In this document: one piece after another, positions 35,479-44,723 of the stretch
How the letters are laid out: every line of letters begins with the position of its first letter
Numbering within the stretch: position 1 is the first letter of the stretch
Assembly (NCBI GenBank): GCA_012960925.1
Contig: DUAG01000002.1
Location: forward strand, 108,984-172,983
Origin: Candidatus Manganitrophaceae bacterium
GTDB lineage: Bacteria > Nitrospirota > Nitrospiria > SBBL01 > JAADHI01
Direction: 5' to 3'
DNA length: 64,000 nt
Notes under the pieces: generated by a model
Seen by the model: the letters and a program-made list of their open reading frames with translations, nothing else
Database searches by the model: none
Told to the model about the DNA's origin: nothing
Made by a program: the position numbers and the translations under genes

Positions 35479-37398
35479 ATGGGAAAAGTAATCGGAATTG
35501 ATCTTGGGACAACCTTCTCTTGTATGTCGGTTGTAAGCGGAGGAGACCCCGAGGTCATTCCCAATGCTGAAGGAAACCGAACCACACCATCCGTTGCGGC
35601 GGTCTCCGATAAGGGAGAGCGGCTGATTGGTCTCATTGCCCGGAGGCAGGCCGTCACGAACCCGGAGAATACGATTTATTCCATTAAGCGTCTCATTGGG
35701 CGGAAATTTGATTCTCCTCAAGTCCAAGATGCAATGAAACGTCTTCCCTATAAGATCGTCAAGGCCTCAAACGGGGATGCCCATGTCGAGATCCAGGGGA
35801 AGGCCTACAGTCCCCCCGAGGTTTCCGCGATGATTTTGCAAAAGTTGAAGCAGGATGCGGAAAATTATTTGGGGGAGAAGGTGTCTGAAGCCGTGATTAC
35901 CGTACCGGCCTATTTTGATGACAGTGAGCGGCAGGCCACAAAAGATGCGGGCGCGGTTGCCGGACTGAAAGTGCTTCGGATTATCAATGAACCTACAGCG
36001 GCGGCCCTGGCTTACGGCCTGGATAAGAAGAAGGATGAGAAGATTGCCGTCTACGATCTTGGGGGCGGGACTTTTGATGTCTCGATCCTGGAAATCGGCG
36101 ATGGCGTTTTTGAGGTCAAGTCGACGAATGGAGATACTTATCTGGGTGGAGATGATTTTGATGTCAAGATCCTCGACTGGCTTTCGGATGAGTTTAAAAA
36201 AGAAAACGGGATCGACTTGAAGAAAGACAAGATGGCCCTGCAGCGCTTAAAAGAGGCGGCGGAAAAGGCAAAAATTGAATTGTCTTCTTCCCAGGAAACG
36301 GAAGTTAATCTTCCATTTATCACCGCCGATGCCTCCGGTCCAAAGCATCTGGCCATTAAGTTATCACGGGCAAAACTGGAGCAGTTGATTGACGATGAAA
36401 TCCAAAGAACGATAGAGCCTTGCAAAAAAGCGCTTGCAGATGCCGGCATCAGTGCTTCCGATATCAATGAAGTTGTGCTGGTCGGGGGAATGACCCGAAT
36501 GCCGAAGGTTCAGCAGGTCGTCAAGGAATTTTTCGGAAAGGAACCGCACATGGGGGTCAACCCCGATGAGGTGGTTGCCATCGGAGCGGCCATTCAGGGT
36601 GCTGTTCTGAAGGGAGATGTGAAGGATGTTCTTCTCCTGGATGTGACCCCACTCTCGCTCGGGATCGAGACATTGGGAGGGGTCTTGACCCGTATTATCG
36701 ATAGAAATACGACGGTTCCCACAAAAAAGAGCCAGGTCTTTTCTACCGCGGCGGACAACCAGTCGGCGGTAACTATCCGGGTTTTTCAGGGGGAACGGGA
36801 GATGGCAGCGGACAACAAGCTCCTGGGCCAATTCGATCTGGTCGGGATTCCTCCGGCGCCGCGGGGCGTTCCTCAAGTTGAAGTCACATTTGATATTGAT
36901 GCAAATGGGATTGTCCATGTGAATGCGAAGGATATGGCAACCCAGAAGGAGCAATCCATTAAGATTACGGCATCCAGTGGCTTGAGCAAGGAAGAGATTG
37001 ATCGTCTGGTCAAGGAAGGGCAGGCCCATTCGGAGGAGGACAAAAAGAAGAAGGCCCTGATCGAGGTCCGAAACGAGGCAGACAGCCTGATCTATTCCAC
37101 CGAAAAATCGCTTGATGAATATGGCGACAAGATCTCTCCGGAAGAGAAAACAAGCGTTCAGGATGAAGTCAGCAAGTGCAAAAAGGCCCTGGAATCGGAC
37201 GATATTGAGGAAATCAAGACGGCCATTGCAGATCTTTCAAAGGTTTCCCACAAGCTGGCCGAAGAGATGTACAAGAAGACGGCTGAAAGTGAGAAAGACG
37301 CACCCAAAACGGGGGACGGCGCTGAAGCAGGCGATTCATCCGAGAAATCGGATGAAAAGGTGGTGGATGCCGAGTTTGAAGAGACGGACAAGGAGTAA
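35479..37398 (+). CDS. dnaK: Chaperone DnaK (Hsp70)
   Basis: DnaK is an ATP-driven chaperone that binds unfolded peptides. The 639-aa protein begins [12 protein letters not shown], with AAGGAGGG five bases upstream (35467-35474). The longer frame to 35437 is unsupported. The nucleotide-binding domain has [10 protein letters not shown] and the peptide-binding domain follows from about residue 390. The C-terminus has the conserved V-V-D-A-E-F-E tail. dnaJ starts 3 bases after the stop. Confidence 0.97.
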   Translation: MGKVIGIDLGTTFSCMSVVSGGDPEVIPNAEGNRTTPSVAAVSDKGERLIGLIARRQAVTNPENTIYSIKRLIGRKFDSPQVQDAMKRLPYKIVKASNGDAHVEIQGKAYSPPEVSAMILQKLKQDAENYLGEKVSEAVITVPAYFDDSERQATKDAGAVAGLKVLRIINEPTAAALAYGLDKKKDEKIAVYDLGGGTFDVSILEIGDGVFEVKSTNGDTYLGGDDFDVKILDWLSDEFKKENGIDLKKDKMALQRLKEAAEKAKIELSSSQETEVNLPFITADASGPKHLAIKLSRAKLEQLIDDEIQRTIEPCKKALADAGISASDINEVVLVGGMTRMPKVQQVVKEFFGKEPHMGVNPDEVVAIGAAIQGAVLKGDVKDVLLLDVTPLSLGIETLGGVLTRIIDRNTTVPTKKSQVFSTAADNQSAVTIRVFQGEREMAADNKLLGQFDLVGIPPAPRGVPQVEVTFDIDANGIVHVNAKDMATQKEQSIKITASSGLSKEEIDRLVKEGQAHSEEDKKKKALIEVRNEADSLIYSTEKSLDEYGDKISPEEKTSVQDEVSKCKKALESDDIEEIKTAIADLSKVSHKLAEEMYKKTAESEKDAPKTGDGAEAGDSSEKSDEKVVDAEFEETDKE

Positions 37399-37401
37399 AG
37401 A

Positions 37402-38514
37402 GTGGCCACCAAGAGAGATTATTACGAAAGTCTCGGCGTCGAAAGGAACGCATCGGATGACGAGCTGAAAAAGGCATACCGAAAGAAGGCCCTTAAATTT
37501 CATCCGGACCGAAATTCCGGAAACAAGGGGTCAGAAGAAAAATTTAAGGAGGTCAACGAGGCTTATAGTGTCTTGAGCGATCCTGCGAAGCGGAAAAGTT
37601 ATGATCAATATGGTCATGAGGGATTATCCGGCGCCGGGATGGGCGGTTTCGATTTTGGTCAGGGCGGGGGGTTCTCTGATGTTTTCGGAGATATCTTTGA
37701 AGAGTTTTTTGGCGGGTCCGCCAGCCAAGGGGGGCCTCGCGCACAACGTGGCAATGACCTTCGCTATAGCATGACCATTACCTTTGAAGAGGCCATCTTC
37801 GGCAAAGAAGGAAAGATCAAGCTCCGCCGTCCTGAACCCTGTCATCGATGTAAAGGAAGCGGGGCCAAAGACGGGGCTTTGAAGCGGTGTGCCACCTGCG
37901 GCGGCGCGGGTCAGGTCCGTCTTCAGCAGGGATTTTTTACCCTCAATCGGACCTGTAGCACTTGCAGGGGTGAAGGACGGGTGATCACGGAGTCCTGTCC
38001 GGAGTGCAGGGGTGAACGATACAGGGCGAATGAAAAGACGATTTCAGTCAAGATTCCGGCAGGGATCGAAACAGGGATGCGTCTTCGCGTGGGTGGAGAG
38101 GGAGAGATAGGGCATGGCGGCGGCCCTTCGGGGGATCTCTACGTCGATATTATCGTTGAGGAACATCCTCATTTCAAACGGGAAGACGATCAGATTCTAT
38201 ACGAGAAACCCGTCAGTTTTATTAAAGCAATTTTGGGTGGAGAGGTTGAGGTTCCGACGATTAAGGGAGAGACCCGTTTAAAAATACCACCCGGCACACA
38301 AGAGGGAAAGGTATTTCGTTTGAAGGGGCTTGGTTTTCCGAATCTTCGGGGACATGGGATTGGGGATCAGTTGGTCATGATCAAGGTCAAGGTTCCCACG
38401 AAACTCACTTCCCAGCAGAGAGAACTTCTTGAAGAGTATGCAAGAATTAGCGAAGAAACAATCGAATCCGATTCTGGAAAGCTTTTCGAAAAGGTCAAAA
38501 GTCTCTTTGAATGA
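37402..38514 (+). CDS. dnaJ: Chaperone DnaJ (Hsp40)
   Basis: DnaJ stimulates DnaK ATPase and delivers substrates. The 370-aa protein has the J domain with the H-P-D motif (K-F-H-P-D-R-N), a G/F-rich linker (about residues 75-110), the zinc domain and the C-terminal substrate domains. Of the four zinc repeats, three fit CxxCxGxG ([24 protein letters not shown]). The last reads C-P-E-C-R-G-E-R and keeps both cysteines. The start is GTG with a GGAG site. Confidence 0.96.
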   Translation: MATKRDYYESLGVERNASDDELKKAYRKKALKFHPDRNSGNKGSEEKFKEVNEAYSVLSDPAKRKSYDQYGHEGLSGAGMGGFDFGQGGGFSDVFGDIFEEFFGGSASQGGPRAQRGNDLRYSMTITFEEAIFGKEGKIKLRRPEPCHRCKGSGAKDGALKRCATCGGAGQVRLQQGFFTLNRTCSTCRGEGRVITESCPECRGERYRANEKTISVKIPAGIETGMRLRVGGEGEIGHGGGPSGDLYVDIIVEEHPHFKREDDQILYEKPVSFIKAILGGEVEVPTIKGETRLKIPPGTQEGKVFRLKGLGFPNLRGHGIGDQLVMIKVKVPTKLTSQQRELLEEYARISEETIESDSGKLFEKVKSLFE

Positions 38515-38561
38515 TTGTTTGCTCCTTCCACTTCCATGGCGTATTCTAAGCGGATCTTGAG

Positions 38562-39329
38562 ATGCCTGTCTATTTTATTCGGTCAGAGCAGATTACAGAT
38601 AAACGCGTCGAGATCGATGATTCTTTGGCCCATCACCTTCGAAATGTTTTGCGCCTCAGAGAAGGGGAAACCCTTTCTCTGGTTGATGAGCGGCCCAGGC
38701 GTTATCTGTGCAGAGTGACCTTGTCTTCCTCCTCCCGCTTTGTCCTGACGATAGAGAAAGAAGAAGGTCCCCCTGAAGAAAATCGACCCATGATCCGTCT
38801 CGGCATCGGACTCCTGAAGGGGGAGAAGATGGATTGGGTCGTGCAGAAAGCAACCGAGCTGGGGGTTGTCCGGATTTCTCCGTTGGTGACGCAGCGTGTC
38901 ATCGCCCGGCCGAGGCCGGACCGTGCGAAACATCAACAGAGGCGTTGGGAGAAGATTGCAAGAGAAGCGGCGCAACAGTCCGGTCGCTGGAAGATCCCAA
39001 GCCTGGACCTCCCCGCTTCGCTCCCGGACTTCATGATGGAGACTGCGGGGGAGCGTCTTAAGATGATGTTCATCCAGGAAGCCTCTCAAAAATTGGCCAT
39101 CAGGGAGTTGATCGGATCATTGTCGGATTTTTCCCTTGCCCCTCAAGCGACTCTCTTAATCGGTCCAGAAGGGGGATGGGTACAATCAGAGCGGGATGGA
39201 GGGGTACAACAGGGTTTCACCCCCCTCTCACTCGGGCCGAGAACCTTGCGTGCTGAGACGGCGGCGCTTGCTGCGCTCTCTGTCGTCCAGTATGAATTTC
39301 AGAATTTAAAGAGGGGAGAAGGCCGCTGA
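38562..39329 (+). CDS. rsmE: 16S rRNA m3U1498 methyltransferase
   Basis: RsmE methylates N3 of U1498 in 16S rRNA. The 255-aa SPOUT enzyme has an N-terminal PUA-like part (residues 1-70) and the knotted domain with L-L-I-G-P-E-G-G-W and L-S-L-G-P-R-T-L-R-A-E-T-A. It lies 47 bases after dnaJ, a common order, and may be part of the heat-shock transcript. Its stop overlaps the RDD start by one base. Confidence 0.94.
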   Translation: MPVYFIRSEQITDKRVEIDDSLAHHLRNVLRLREGETLSLVDERPRRYLCRVTLSSSSRFVLTIEKEEGPPEENRPMIRLGIGLLKGEKMDWVVQKATELGVVRISPLVTQRVIARPRPDRAKHQQRRWEKIAREAAQQSGRWKIPSLDLPASLPDFMMETAGERLKMMFIQEASQKLAIRELIGSLSDFSLAPQATLLIGPEGGWVQSERDGGVQQGFTPLSLGPRTLRAETAALAALSVVQYEFQNLKRGEGR

Positions 39330-39871
39330 TGGATATTGTCGACCCTGTCTCCAGGCCGAGTGATCTCAGACTGCCCGGAAAAGGGGCCAGAGAAAAAAGT
39401 GAGTGGCCACCCATGCCCCCTTTACGAGGGACGGTGATCCCAAGGCCGGCGGGTTTTCTTCGCCGGGCCGTCGCCTTTTGTATTGACCTACTCATCATTA
39501 TAGGACTCTATCTCCTGCTCTTCTTTGTTGGTATAATGGGAATACGCTTTGCGGAAGATGCCGGGGGAGTGCTTGTGCTTTCGGGAGGACTCGCTCCCTT
39601 CTTTATCGGAGGCTTGTTCCTCTTTGTCGGATATTTTGCCTTTTTTCATGCCTATGACGGTCAGACCCCGGCCAAGATGATTCTCCGGATCAGGGTGGTT
39701 GCGATGGATGGAAGCCGACTTTCTCCTTTTCATTCAGTACTCCGGGCCACTGGATACTTCCTCTCCGGACCTTTGTCCTTTGGTTTTGGTTTCCTGGTCT
39801 CTATTGTTGAAAGAAGAAAAAGAGCCTTGCATGACCTGTTAACTTATTCACAGGTTGTCCTTTCTCCGTGA
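39329..39871 (+). CDS. RDD family membrane protein
   Basis: This 180-aa membrane protein has the RDD signature in G-F-L-R-R-A-V-A-F-C-I-D (R and D in the first helix) and three to four hydrophobic segments. Proteins of this family are of uncertain function; some have been linked to ion transport. It overlaps rsmE and precedes the SurA-like gene by 20 bases, so all three are probably co-transcribed. Confidence 0.85.
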   Translation: MDIVDPVSRPSDLRLPGKGAREKSEWPPMPPLRGTVIPRPAGFLRRAVAFCIDLLIIIGLYLLLFFVGIMGIRFAEDAGGVLVLSGGLAPFFIGGLFLFVGYFAFFHAYDGQTPAKMILRIRVVAMDGSRLSPFHSVLRATGYFLSGPLSFGFGFLVSIVERRKRALHDLLTYSQVVLSP

Positions 39872-39891
39872 TGTCGGGAGACTGAAATCGT

Positions 39892-40542
39892 ATGGTGAGA
39901 TATCGCAAGGGATTGCAGGTTTTTATAATTGCGGGCATTTTATGCACAGCCTCTCTTGCTGTGTCTGGCGAAGTGGTTGACCGCATCGCGGCGCTCGTCA
40001 ATGGAGAGTTCATTTTTCTTTCTGATCTCAAGAGATACCCCTTGTTTTTTGAGCCGCGCAGAGAAAATGATCCGAGCCGAGGGCCGGTTCGATTTCGGCA
40101 ACTGGACCATCTCATTCATCAAAAAATACTTCGATCTGAAGCGCGTCGATTTGTTTTGGAGGGGCCGACTGAAGAAGAGATTGCTGTCCGTCTCGAAGAG
40201 GTTCGACGCCGGTTTTTGAATGAACGGGCCTTTCAAGGGGCGATGCATCAAACCGGGTTTGACTTGGGTGCCCTGAAAGAAGAGCTTCGGGAATACCTTT
40301 GGGTCGAGCGCCTCATGGAAGAGAGAATTAAGGCCTTTATCTTTATCCGCCCCAAAGCAATTGAACGGTATTACCAGGACCATCAGAAAAGGTATTTCGG
40401 GAAAAAACTGGAAGCGGTTTCCAGTCAGATTCGAAAAATACTGGCCGACCAGAAGGAAGTGGACAAGAAAAGAGCGTATCTGACAGGGCTTCGATCTCGT
40501 GCAGAGATAGAGGTCCTCCTGACACACAGTCGGGACCAATAG
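39892..40542 (+). CDS. SurA-like periplasmic protein without a PPIase domain
   Basis: This 216-aa protein has an N-terminal signal peptide (V-F-I-I-A-G-I-L-C-T-A-S-L-A-V-S-G) and then the SurA-type start D-R-I-A-A-L-V-N-G-E-F-I-F-L-S-D-L. The rest is helical (residues 60-190), matching the SurA N-terminal chaperone region. The parvulin domain of full SurA is missing, so it would act as a chaperone only, or is a shortened relative. It is probably exported. It comes after the RDD gene in the same direction. Confidence 0.75.
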   Translation: MVRYRKGLQVFIIAGILCTASLAVSGEVVDRIAALVNGEFIFLSDLKRYPLFFEPRRENDPSRGPVRFRQLDHLIHQKILRSEARRFVLEGPTEEEIAVRLEEVRRRFLNERAFQGAMHQTGFDLGALKEELREYLWVERLMEERIKAFIFIRPKAIERYYQDHQKRYFGKKLEAVSSQIRKILADQKEVDKKRAYLTGLRSRAEIEVLLTHSRDQ

Positions 40543-40576
40543 ACCCCTGAAGGGCAAAAATGAAGGTGGACTTTCC

Positions 40577-40684
40577 ATGATCATTTCCCAGATGCCTGAC
40601 TTAACGCATCTTTCGGCCTTCCTCGCCCCAGTTATGTGCGTTATCCTTGTTATTGCGATCATTTCCTTCCTGCGGAAGGAATAG
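40577..40684 (+). CDS. 35-aa single-pass membrane peptide
   Basis: ATG 40577 is preceded by AAGGTGG about 7 bases upstream. The frame encodes M-I-I-S-Q-M-P-D-L-T-H-L-S, a hydrophobic helix (F-L-A-P-V-M-C-V-I-L-V-I-A-I-I-S-F) and a basic end (L-R-K-E). Position (34 bases after the SurA-like gene and 44 before anmK, same strand), ribosome site and topology all fit a small membrane protein. The family is not recognised. Confidence 0.55.
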   Translation: MIISQMPDLTHLSAFLAPVMCVILVIAIISFLRKE

Positions 40685-40728
40685 CAATCTTTCAGGCGAC
40701 TTGAGAAAGTGATGGAGTCTTTGCGGCG

Positions 40729-41892
40729 GTGAAAGTTATCGGGTTGATGTCGGGAACCTCTACGGACGGTGTGGATGCGGTCCTCGTGGACATACAACGG
40801 CGGAGAAGCCGCTTGCAGATTAAGCGTCTGGCCTTCAATGTTTATCCTTATTCCAAGTCGATTCAAAAAAAACTGATTGATCTGGCTTCCGGCCATCCAC
40901 TCCCGGTGGCGGTCCTCTGCCATTTGAATGCGACCGTCGGGGAATGCTTTGCGGATGCGGTCATTGAACTGGCGAGGGAGGCTGATTACCCCTTGTCGAA
41001 GATCGCCTTGGTCGGCTCACATGGGCAGACCGTTCAGCATCTTCCCGTTCCGAAAAAAGAAGGAAAGTGGTGGGTTCGTTCCACTTTACAGATCGGGGAG
41101 CCATCGATTATTGCGGAGAGGACAGGCATACCGACGATTGCTGATTTCAGGACGCGTGATATGGCTGCGGGGGGAGAAGGAGCGCCGCTAACGCCCTATC
41201 TTCATTATCTTCTCTTTGGAGGCAGGCGGAAGTCGCTGGCCATTGTCAACATCGGTGGAATAAGTAATGTTACCTACCTGAAGGCCGGTGCGGGGATGGA
41301 AGAGACGCTGGCCTTTGATATGGGGCCGGGAAATATGTTGATTGACAGCCTGGTCAGCCTGCTTACCCATAACCGTAAGGGAATTGACCGGGATGGAAAA
41401 TGGGCACGAAGGGGAGAGGTACATCCGGGGATGTTATCCGAGCTGATGCGGCATCCTTTTATTAAAAAAAGCCCGCCGAAGAGTACGGGACGCGAAATGT
41501 TCGGGGCTTCGTTTGTTGAAAAAATTCTTAAAACAGGAAAAAAAAGGCTGTTGGGTCCGGCGGACCTCCTTGCTACGGTTACGGCATTTACTGTCAGTGT
41601 CATCACGGAGAACATCCGGCGGTTTATCCTAAAAGACGGGCCACTCAATGAGGTGATCGTCGGCGGTGGGGGAGCCTACAACCCCGTTCTCATGGCAGGA
41701 CTCCAGGAATCCCTTTCCCCGATATCGGTCCTTACATTTGAGGCCATCGGCCATGAGAGCCGAGCCATTGAAGCGATGACCTTCGCCCTCCTGGCCTACC
41801 AAACATGGCACCGTCAGCCAACCAACATTCCCTCCGTAACCGGCGCAAGCCACCCCGTCCTTCTCGGAAAGATCATCCCCGTCATTCGTTGA
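40729..41892 (+). CDS. anmK: Anhydro-N-acetylmuramic acid kinase
   Basis: AnmK phosphorylates and hydrolyses anhydro-MurNAc to MurNAc-6-phosphate during cell-wall recycling. The 387-aa protein has the N-terminal G-L-M-S-G-T-S-T-D-G-V-D-A motif, G-S-H-G-Q-T-V-Q-H and F-D-M-G-P-G-N-M-L-I-D. The start is GTG 40729. It fits functionally with the AmpG-like importer at 6 kb, although they are distant. Hairpin elements C2 and D follow. Confidence 0.95.
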   Translation: MKVIGLMSGTSTDGVDAVLVDIQRRRSRLQIKRLAFNVYPYSKSIQKKLIDLASGHPLPVAVLCHLNATVGECFADAVIELAREADYPLSKIALVGSHGQTVQHLPVPKKEGKWWVRSTLQIGEPSIIAERTGIPTIADFRTRDMAAGGEGAPLTPYLHYLLFGGRRKSLAIVNIGGISNVTYLKAGAGMEETLAFDMGPGNMLIDSLVSLLTHNRKGIDRDGKWARRGEVHPGMLSELMRHPFIKKSPPKSTGREMFGASFVEKILKTGKKRLLGPADLLATVTAFTVSVITENIRRFILKDGPLNEVIVGGGGAYNPVLMAGLQESLSPISVLTFEAIGHESRAIEAMTFALLAYQTWHRQPTNIPSVTGASHPVLLGKIIPVIR

Positions 41893-41948
41893 GATCCCTT
41901 CTTAGGACTTTCTCAAACATAAGTTGACAGTTATCGCGCTCAGATCAG

Positions 41949-42126
41949 GGGGATCTCTGAGTAAGTCATGAATAGTTTTATCAGGGCAAAAATGTACCGC
42001 TTCTGCGTTGTAACCTTTGGAAATAGCTGGCTATGGCTTCGCGAGAACCATCCTCTGCGATTTTCGCCCTGAATCGAAACATTTTATCTCCTGAAAAACT
42101 CAACTCAGACTTATTCAGAGATCCCC
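41949..42126 (-). repeat. Hairpin element, family C, copy 2
   Basis: The arms GGGGATCTCTGAGTAAGTC and GACTTATTCAGAGATCCCC are complementary over 19 bases with one mismatch. In minus orientation the core reads CAGGGCGAAAATCGCAGAGG, a longer hairpin region (GAAGCCATAGCCAGCTATTT), CAACGCAGAAGCGG and ATTTTTGCCCTG. It lies between anmK and the convergent operon. Confidence 0.85.
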
Positions 42127-42127
42127 A

Positions 42128-42220
42128 AGGTCAGATTTGGTCGATCTGAAAGAGGAAAACCGGAGGAATAGCAGCGCTATTTCGAGGATTTCCCGATAGA
42201 AGATCGGGCAAAGATGGCCT
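42128..42220 (+). repeat. Hairpin element, family D
   Basis: It directly follows element C2. The outer parts AGGTCAG-ATTTGGTCGATCT and AGATCGGGCAAAGATGGCCT are imperfect complements. The middle has GAGGAATAGC, AGC, GCTATT (hairpin 42167-42181), CGAGGATTTCCCGATAGAAG. The order (GAGG, AATAGC hairpin, GAGGATTTYC, then a box ending AGAAG) echoes family C and explains the 353-base gap after anmK. Confidence 0.65.
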
Positions 42221-42245
42221 GAAGATGAGATGCGAGAATGGCAAC

Positions 42246-42929
42246 TTATCCGAAGACGGCGCGTTCTAGCCCATCCCAGAAGTTCATGCGGTAGGAGAGA
42301 GAACGCAAAGTCCCTTCTCTGAGTTGGTCTTGTGCCGCTTTTGTTTCAACATGGCGGACAATCATCTCGTTGAAAATAACGGCATGTTTTATGTCCTGAA
42401 CCATGTGGCAGGAAAAATACTCGAATTGTTCTTCTGTAAGGTTGGTGTTATTCCTGAAGCCGGAAATTAGGTACCCAAACATGGTGGGAATCGAAAACTC
42501 ATGACCCGGTCCGACCACACCCAGACCGATGAGAAAGTCTTCATCCCGCGTTAAGCTCGTATGACCTTCGATATAGGCGACGGTTTCGGGAAGGTGTTCG
42601 ATCTTCCCCCAGGCGGCATCGCCCAGGCCAAGGGCCTTCAGGAAACTTCGGTACAGTGCTGGATGGCTCCTGAATATTGTGTGCTGTCCGAACTCGTCTT
42701 CAAAGACGGTTCGGAAGTGTTTCATGGCTTCCTCCCCTGGTATCCTGGGGAGAAGATTTGTCATGTAGTTGACGAAGATTTTGACGAGTTGATAATGCTG
42801 AAGCCCGAATGTCTGGACCTGAGCAATGGTTAACTTCTCAGTTGCAAAACGCTTGAGAAAGGGGTGATGAACCGCCTCATGTTCCAGGATTTCCTGCTCA
42901 AGTTCTTTAATAAATGTTTCCGGATTCAT
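42246..42929 (-). CDS. Haem-oxygenase-fold (TenA/CADD-like) putative diiron protein
   Basis: This 227-aa all-helical protein resembles the iron-containing redox enzyme / haem oxygenase-like family (Pfam Haem_oxygenas_2), related to CADD and PqqC. Possible metal ligands are E/H pairs: L-E-H-E-A-V-H-H, F-E-D-E-F-G-Q-H, G-P-G-H-E-F and Q-D-I-K-H-A. Such proteins can be diiron oxygenases. The reaction is unknown. It is the last gene of the mrp / PCP_red operon, starting 33 bases after it. It has no signal peptide. Confidence 0.75.
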   Translation of the reverse strand: MNPETFIKELEQEILEHEAVHHPFLKRFATEKLTIAQVQTFGLQHYQLVKIFVNYMTNLLPRIPGEEAMKHFRTVFEDEFGQHTIFRSHPALYRSFLKALGLGDAAWGKIEHLPETVAYIEGHTSLTRDEDFLIGLGVVGPGHEFSIPTMFGYLISGFRNNTNLTEEQFEYFSCHMVQDIKHAVIFNEMIVRHVETKAAQDQLREGTLRSLSYRMNFWDGLERAVFG

Positions 42930-42962
42930 GAAATGTCCAAAAACTACCCTGAAGTGCGTCCC

Positions 42963-43685
42963 CTAATACCCCATCCCCAGGAATTTTTCTTTGCTTTCTT
43001 CCATAAGTGCGGCCGAAATGACCGTTTCCCCGCGTTCCTTTGCAATCCGCTCGATCTCTTTCTTGGCCATCGGCCGGATAAACGAAGGGATGTTATCCAA
43101 ACGGCTTTCGGCCTCTTTGGACCAGCTCAGGTCGCCGGGATCATTCTTGGACGCGTCCATCACTTCCGGGGTAACCGTAGAGATATTATTCTTGCGGGCA
43201 TAGCTGTCAACCCCCATCTGAATCATCGGCCGCATAAAAGAAGGGACTTTTTCAATACGTTCCAGGGCTTCCGGTGTCCAGATCACCTCCGTCTGTTTTT
43301 CCTCCGTCGCGGTCGTACCGCCCTCCATCTGGGCAACCATGCTTGAAAATGGACAGCCCCCGGCTTCCGCCTTCTCAGCCTTTGTCATCTCGGTCTTCAA
43401 CATCTCCTGTTGCACAGCCGCAGACGGGACGCCAGGAGAAGACACGGTTTCAGCCACTTCCTTGAGGTTTTCACGGGTATGTTCCATCGGTGTCGCGGGA
43501 GCCGTCCTTCCTCCCAGTTTCACACCCAGGGCCTGAACCATTGCAGTCTCCCCCGGATTGGTGACCATGGCAACCTTCATCCCACATGTGGGACAGCCAA
43601 AAGTGACGCCAAGCGATTGTTCTCCAGGGGTTTGGACCTTTTCAAAGGCCATAAAGCTTTCACATTTCATACAAACAAATTTCAT
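42963..43685 (-). CDS. Zinc-ribbon protein with two PCP_red domains
   Basis: This 240-aa protein has an N-terminal zinc ribbon (C-M-K-C near residues 5-8 and C-P-T-C-G near 31-35). It then has two copies of the PCP_red helical domain (proto-chlorophyllide reductase 57-kDa-subunit-like). The first is W-T-P-E-A-L-E-R-I-E-K-V-P-S-F-M-R-P and the second W-S-K-E-A-E-S-R-L-D-N-I-P-S-F-I-R-P. A middle stretch contains G-G-C-P-F-S, a cysteine-proline pair that could bind haem or a cluster. The domain is named from protochlorophyllide reductase but occurs widely in non-photosynthetic bacteria. The start overlaps mrp by four bases (ATGA). Confidence 0.75.
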   Translation of the reverse strand: MKFVCMKCESFMAFEKVQTPGEQSLGVTFGCPTCGMKVAMVTNPGETAMVQALGVKLGGRTAPATPMEHTRENLKEVAETVSSPGVPSAAVQQEMLKTEMTKAEKAEAGGCPFSSMVAQMEGGTTATEEKQTEVIWTPEALERIEKVPSFMRPMIQMGVDSYARKNNISTVTPEVMDASKNDPGDLSWSKEAESRLDNIPSFIRPMAKKEIERIAKERGETVISAALMEESKEKFLGMGY

Positions 43686-44614
43686 TGGCTCCTCCGTAAC
43701 GATTCTTCTGCCAGAATTTTCTTGGTTCCCAGGGATTTCTGAATCTTTTTTGCAATATCATCAAAATATTTTGTAATCCGATGGTTGTCCGGAAGCGGTA
43801 TGCCGTGGTCACAGGCCTTCGCAAGTTGCGCATCAAAGGGAACTTTTCCCAATAAGGGGACGTCGAGTTCCGCACAGAGATCCTCAGACCCTCCATCAAA
43901 AAAAGGAACCTCTTCATCACATTTTGGGCACAGGGCCCCGCTCATATTTTCAATAAGTCCGATAATCGGGATGCCCACATCCCGAGCATAACCGATTGAT
44001 TTCTTGACAACGGTCATGGCCACTTCCGAGGGGGTGGTGACGACGATGGCCCCGTCCAGTTCCGGAATAAATCCGGCAATCACGGGCGGTTTGTCCGCCG
44101 CTGCGCCGGGAGGAAGGTCTGCGAGAAGATAATCGACATCGGTCCAGACAATATCGGAAAGGAATTCCCGAATGACATTCATCTCCATCAGCCCAAGCCA
44201 GACAGGAGAGAGTTCCATGGGACCCTTCCATTGAACGGATGAGTTCTCTTCCTTCAGGAAAAAGTCCATGGAGGCGACTTTTATCCCTCTTGGGCCGACA
44301 GGGGGGATTGCGCCGTCCGGGGTGATTTCAAACCGTCCCTTCATGCCCAACATCTTCGGGATGCAGGGGCCATTGAGATCAACATCCAGGACGCCAACCC
44401 GGTGTCCCAGTCGGGAGAAAGCGAGCGCCAGGTTGGTTGTTGTCATGCTTTTCCCGACGCCCCCCTTTCCACTCATAACGACCAGTTTTCGTTTGATCTG
44501 GCCCATGCGGATTTTGACCTGTAGCGTCTGGTCAACAAGCTGTCTTTGTACCTGAGCACTGTCGGCATATTGAAGCTTGTCTAAAATCGTTTTGAGATCT
44601 TTTTCTGGTGACAA
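43682..44614 (-). CDS. mrp: Mrp/NBP35 family iron-sulfur carrier ATPase
   Basis: This 310-aa P-loop ATPase has Walker A G-K-G-G-V-G-K-S (residues 49-56). It also has D-V-D-L-N-G-P-C-I-P-K-M-L-G and the C-terminal C-P-K-C pair (in S-G-A-L-C-P-K-C-D-E-E), which bridges an Fe-S cluster in a Mrp dimer. Mrp proteins are cytosolic cluster carriers. An N-terminal helix region precedes the P-loop. The operon with a PCP_red zinc-ribbon protein and a haem-oxygenase-fold protein suggests delivery of an Fe-S cluster to a partner. The minus strand is shared by all three. Confidence 0.9.
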   Translation of the reverse strand: MSPEKDLKTILDKLQYADSAQVQRQLVDQTLQVKIRMGQIKRKLVVMSGKGGVGKSMTTTNLALAFSRLGHRVGVLDVDLNGPCIPKMLGMKGRFEITPDGAIPPVGPRGIKVASMDFFLKEENSSVQWKGPMELSPVWLGLMEMNVIREFLSDIVWTDVDYLLADLPPGAAADKPPVIAGFIPELDGAIVVTTPSEVAMTVVKKSIGYARDVGIPIIGLIENMSGALCPKCDEEVPFFDGGSEDLCAELDVPLLGKVPFDAQLAKACDHGIPLPDNHRITKYFDDIAKKIQKSLGTKKILAEESLRRSQ

Positions 44615-44723
44615 TTCCGCTCCTATAAAAGTATCGATTATCTTATAACTAAGGGGGGGGAGTTGTCAATCTTATCGGAATGGAAGAACTTCACGTTTCC
44701 AACCATTTCTCTCAGGACTAACG

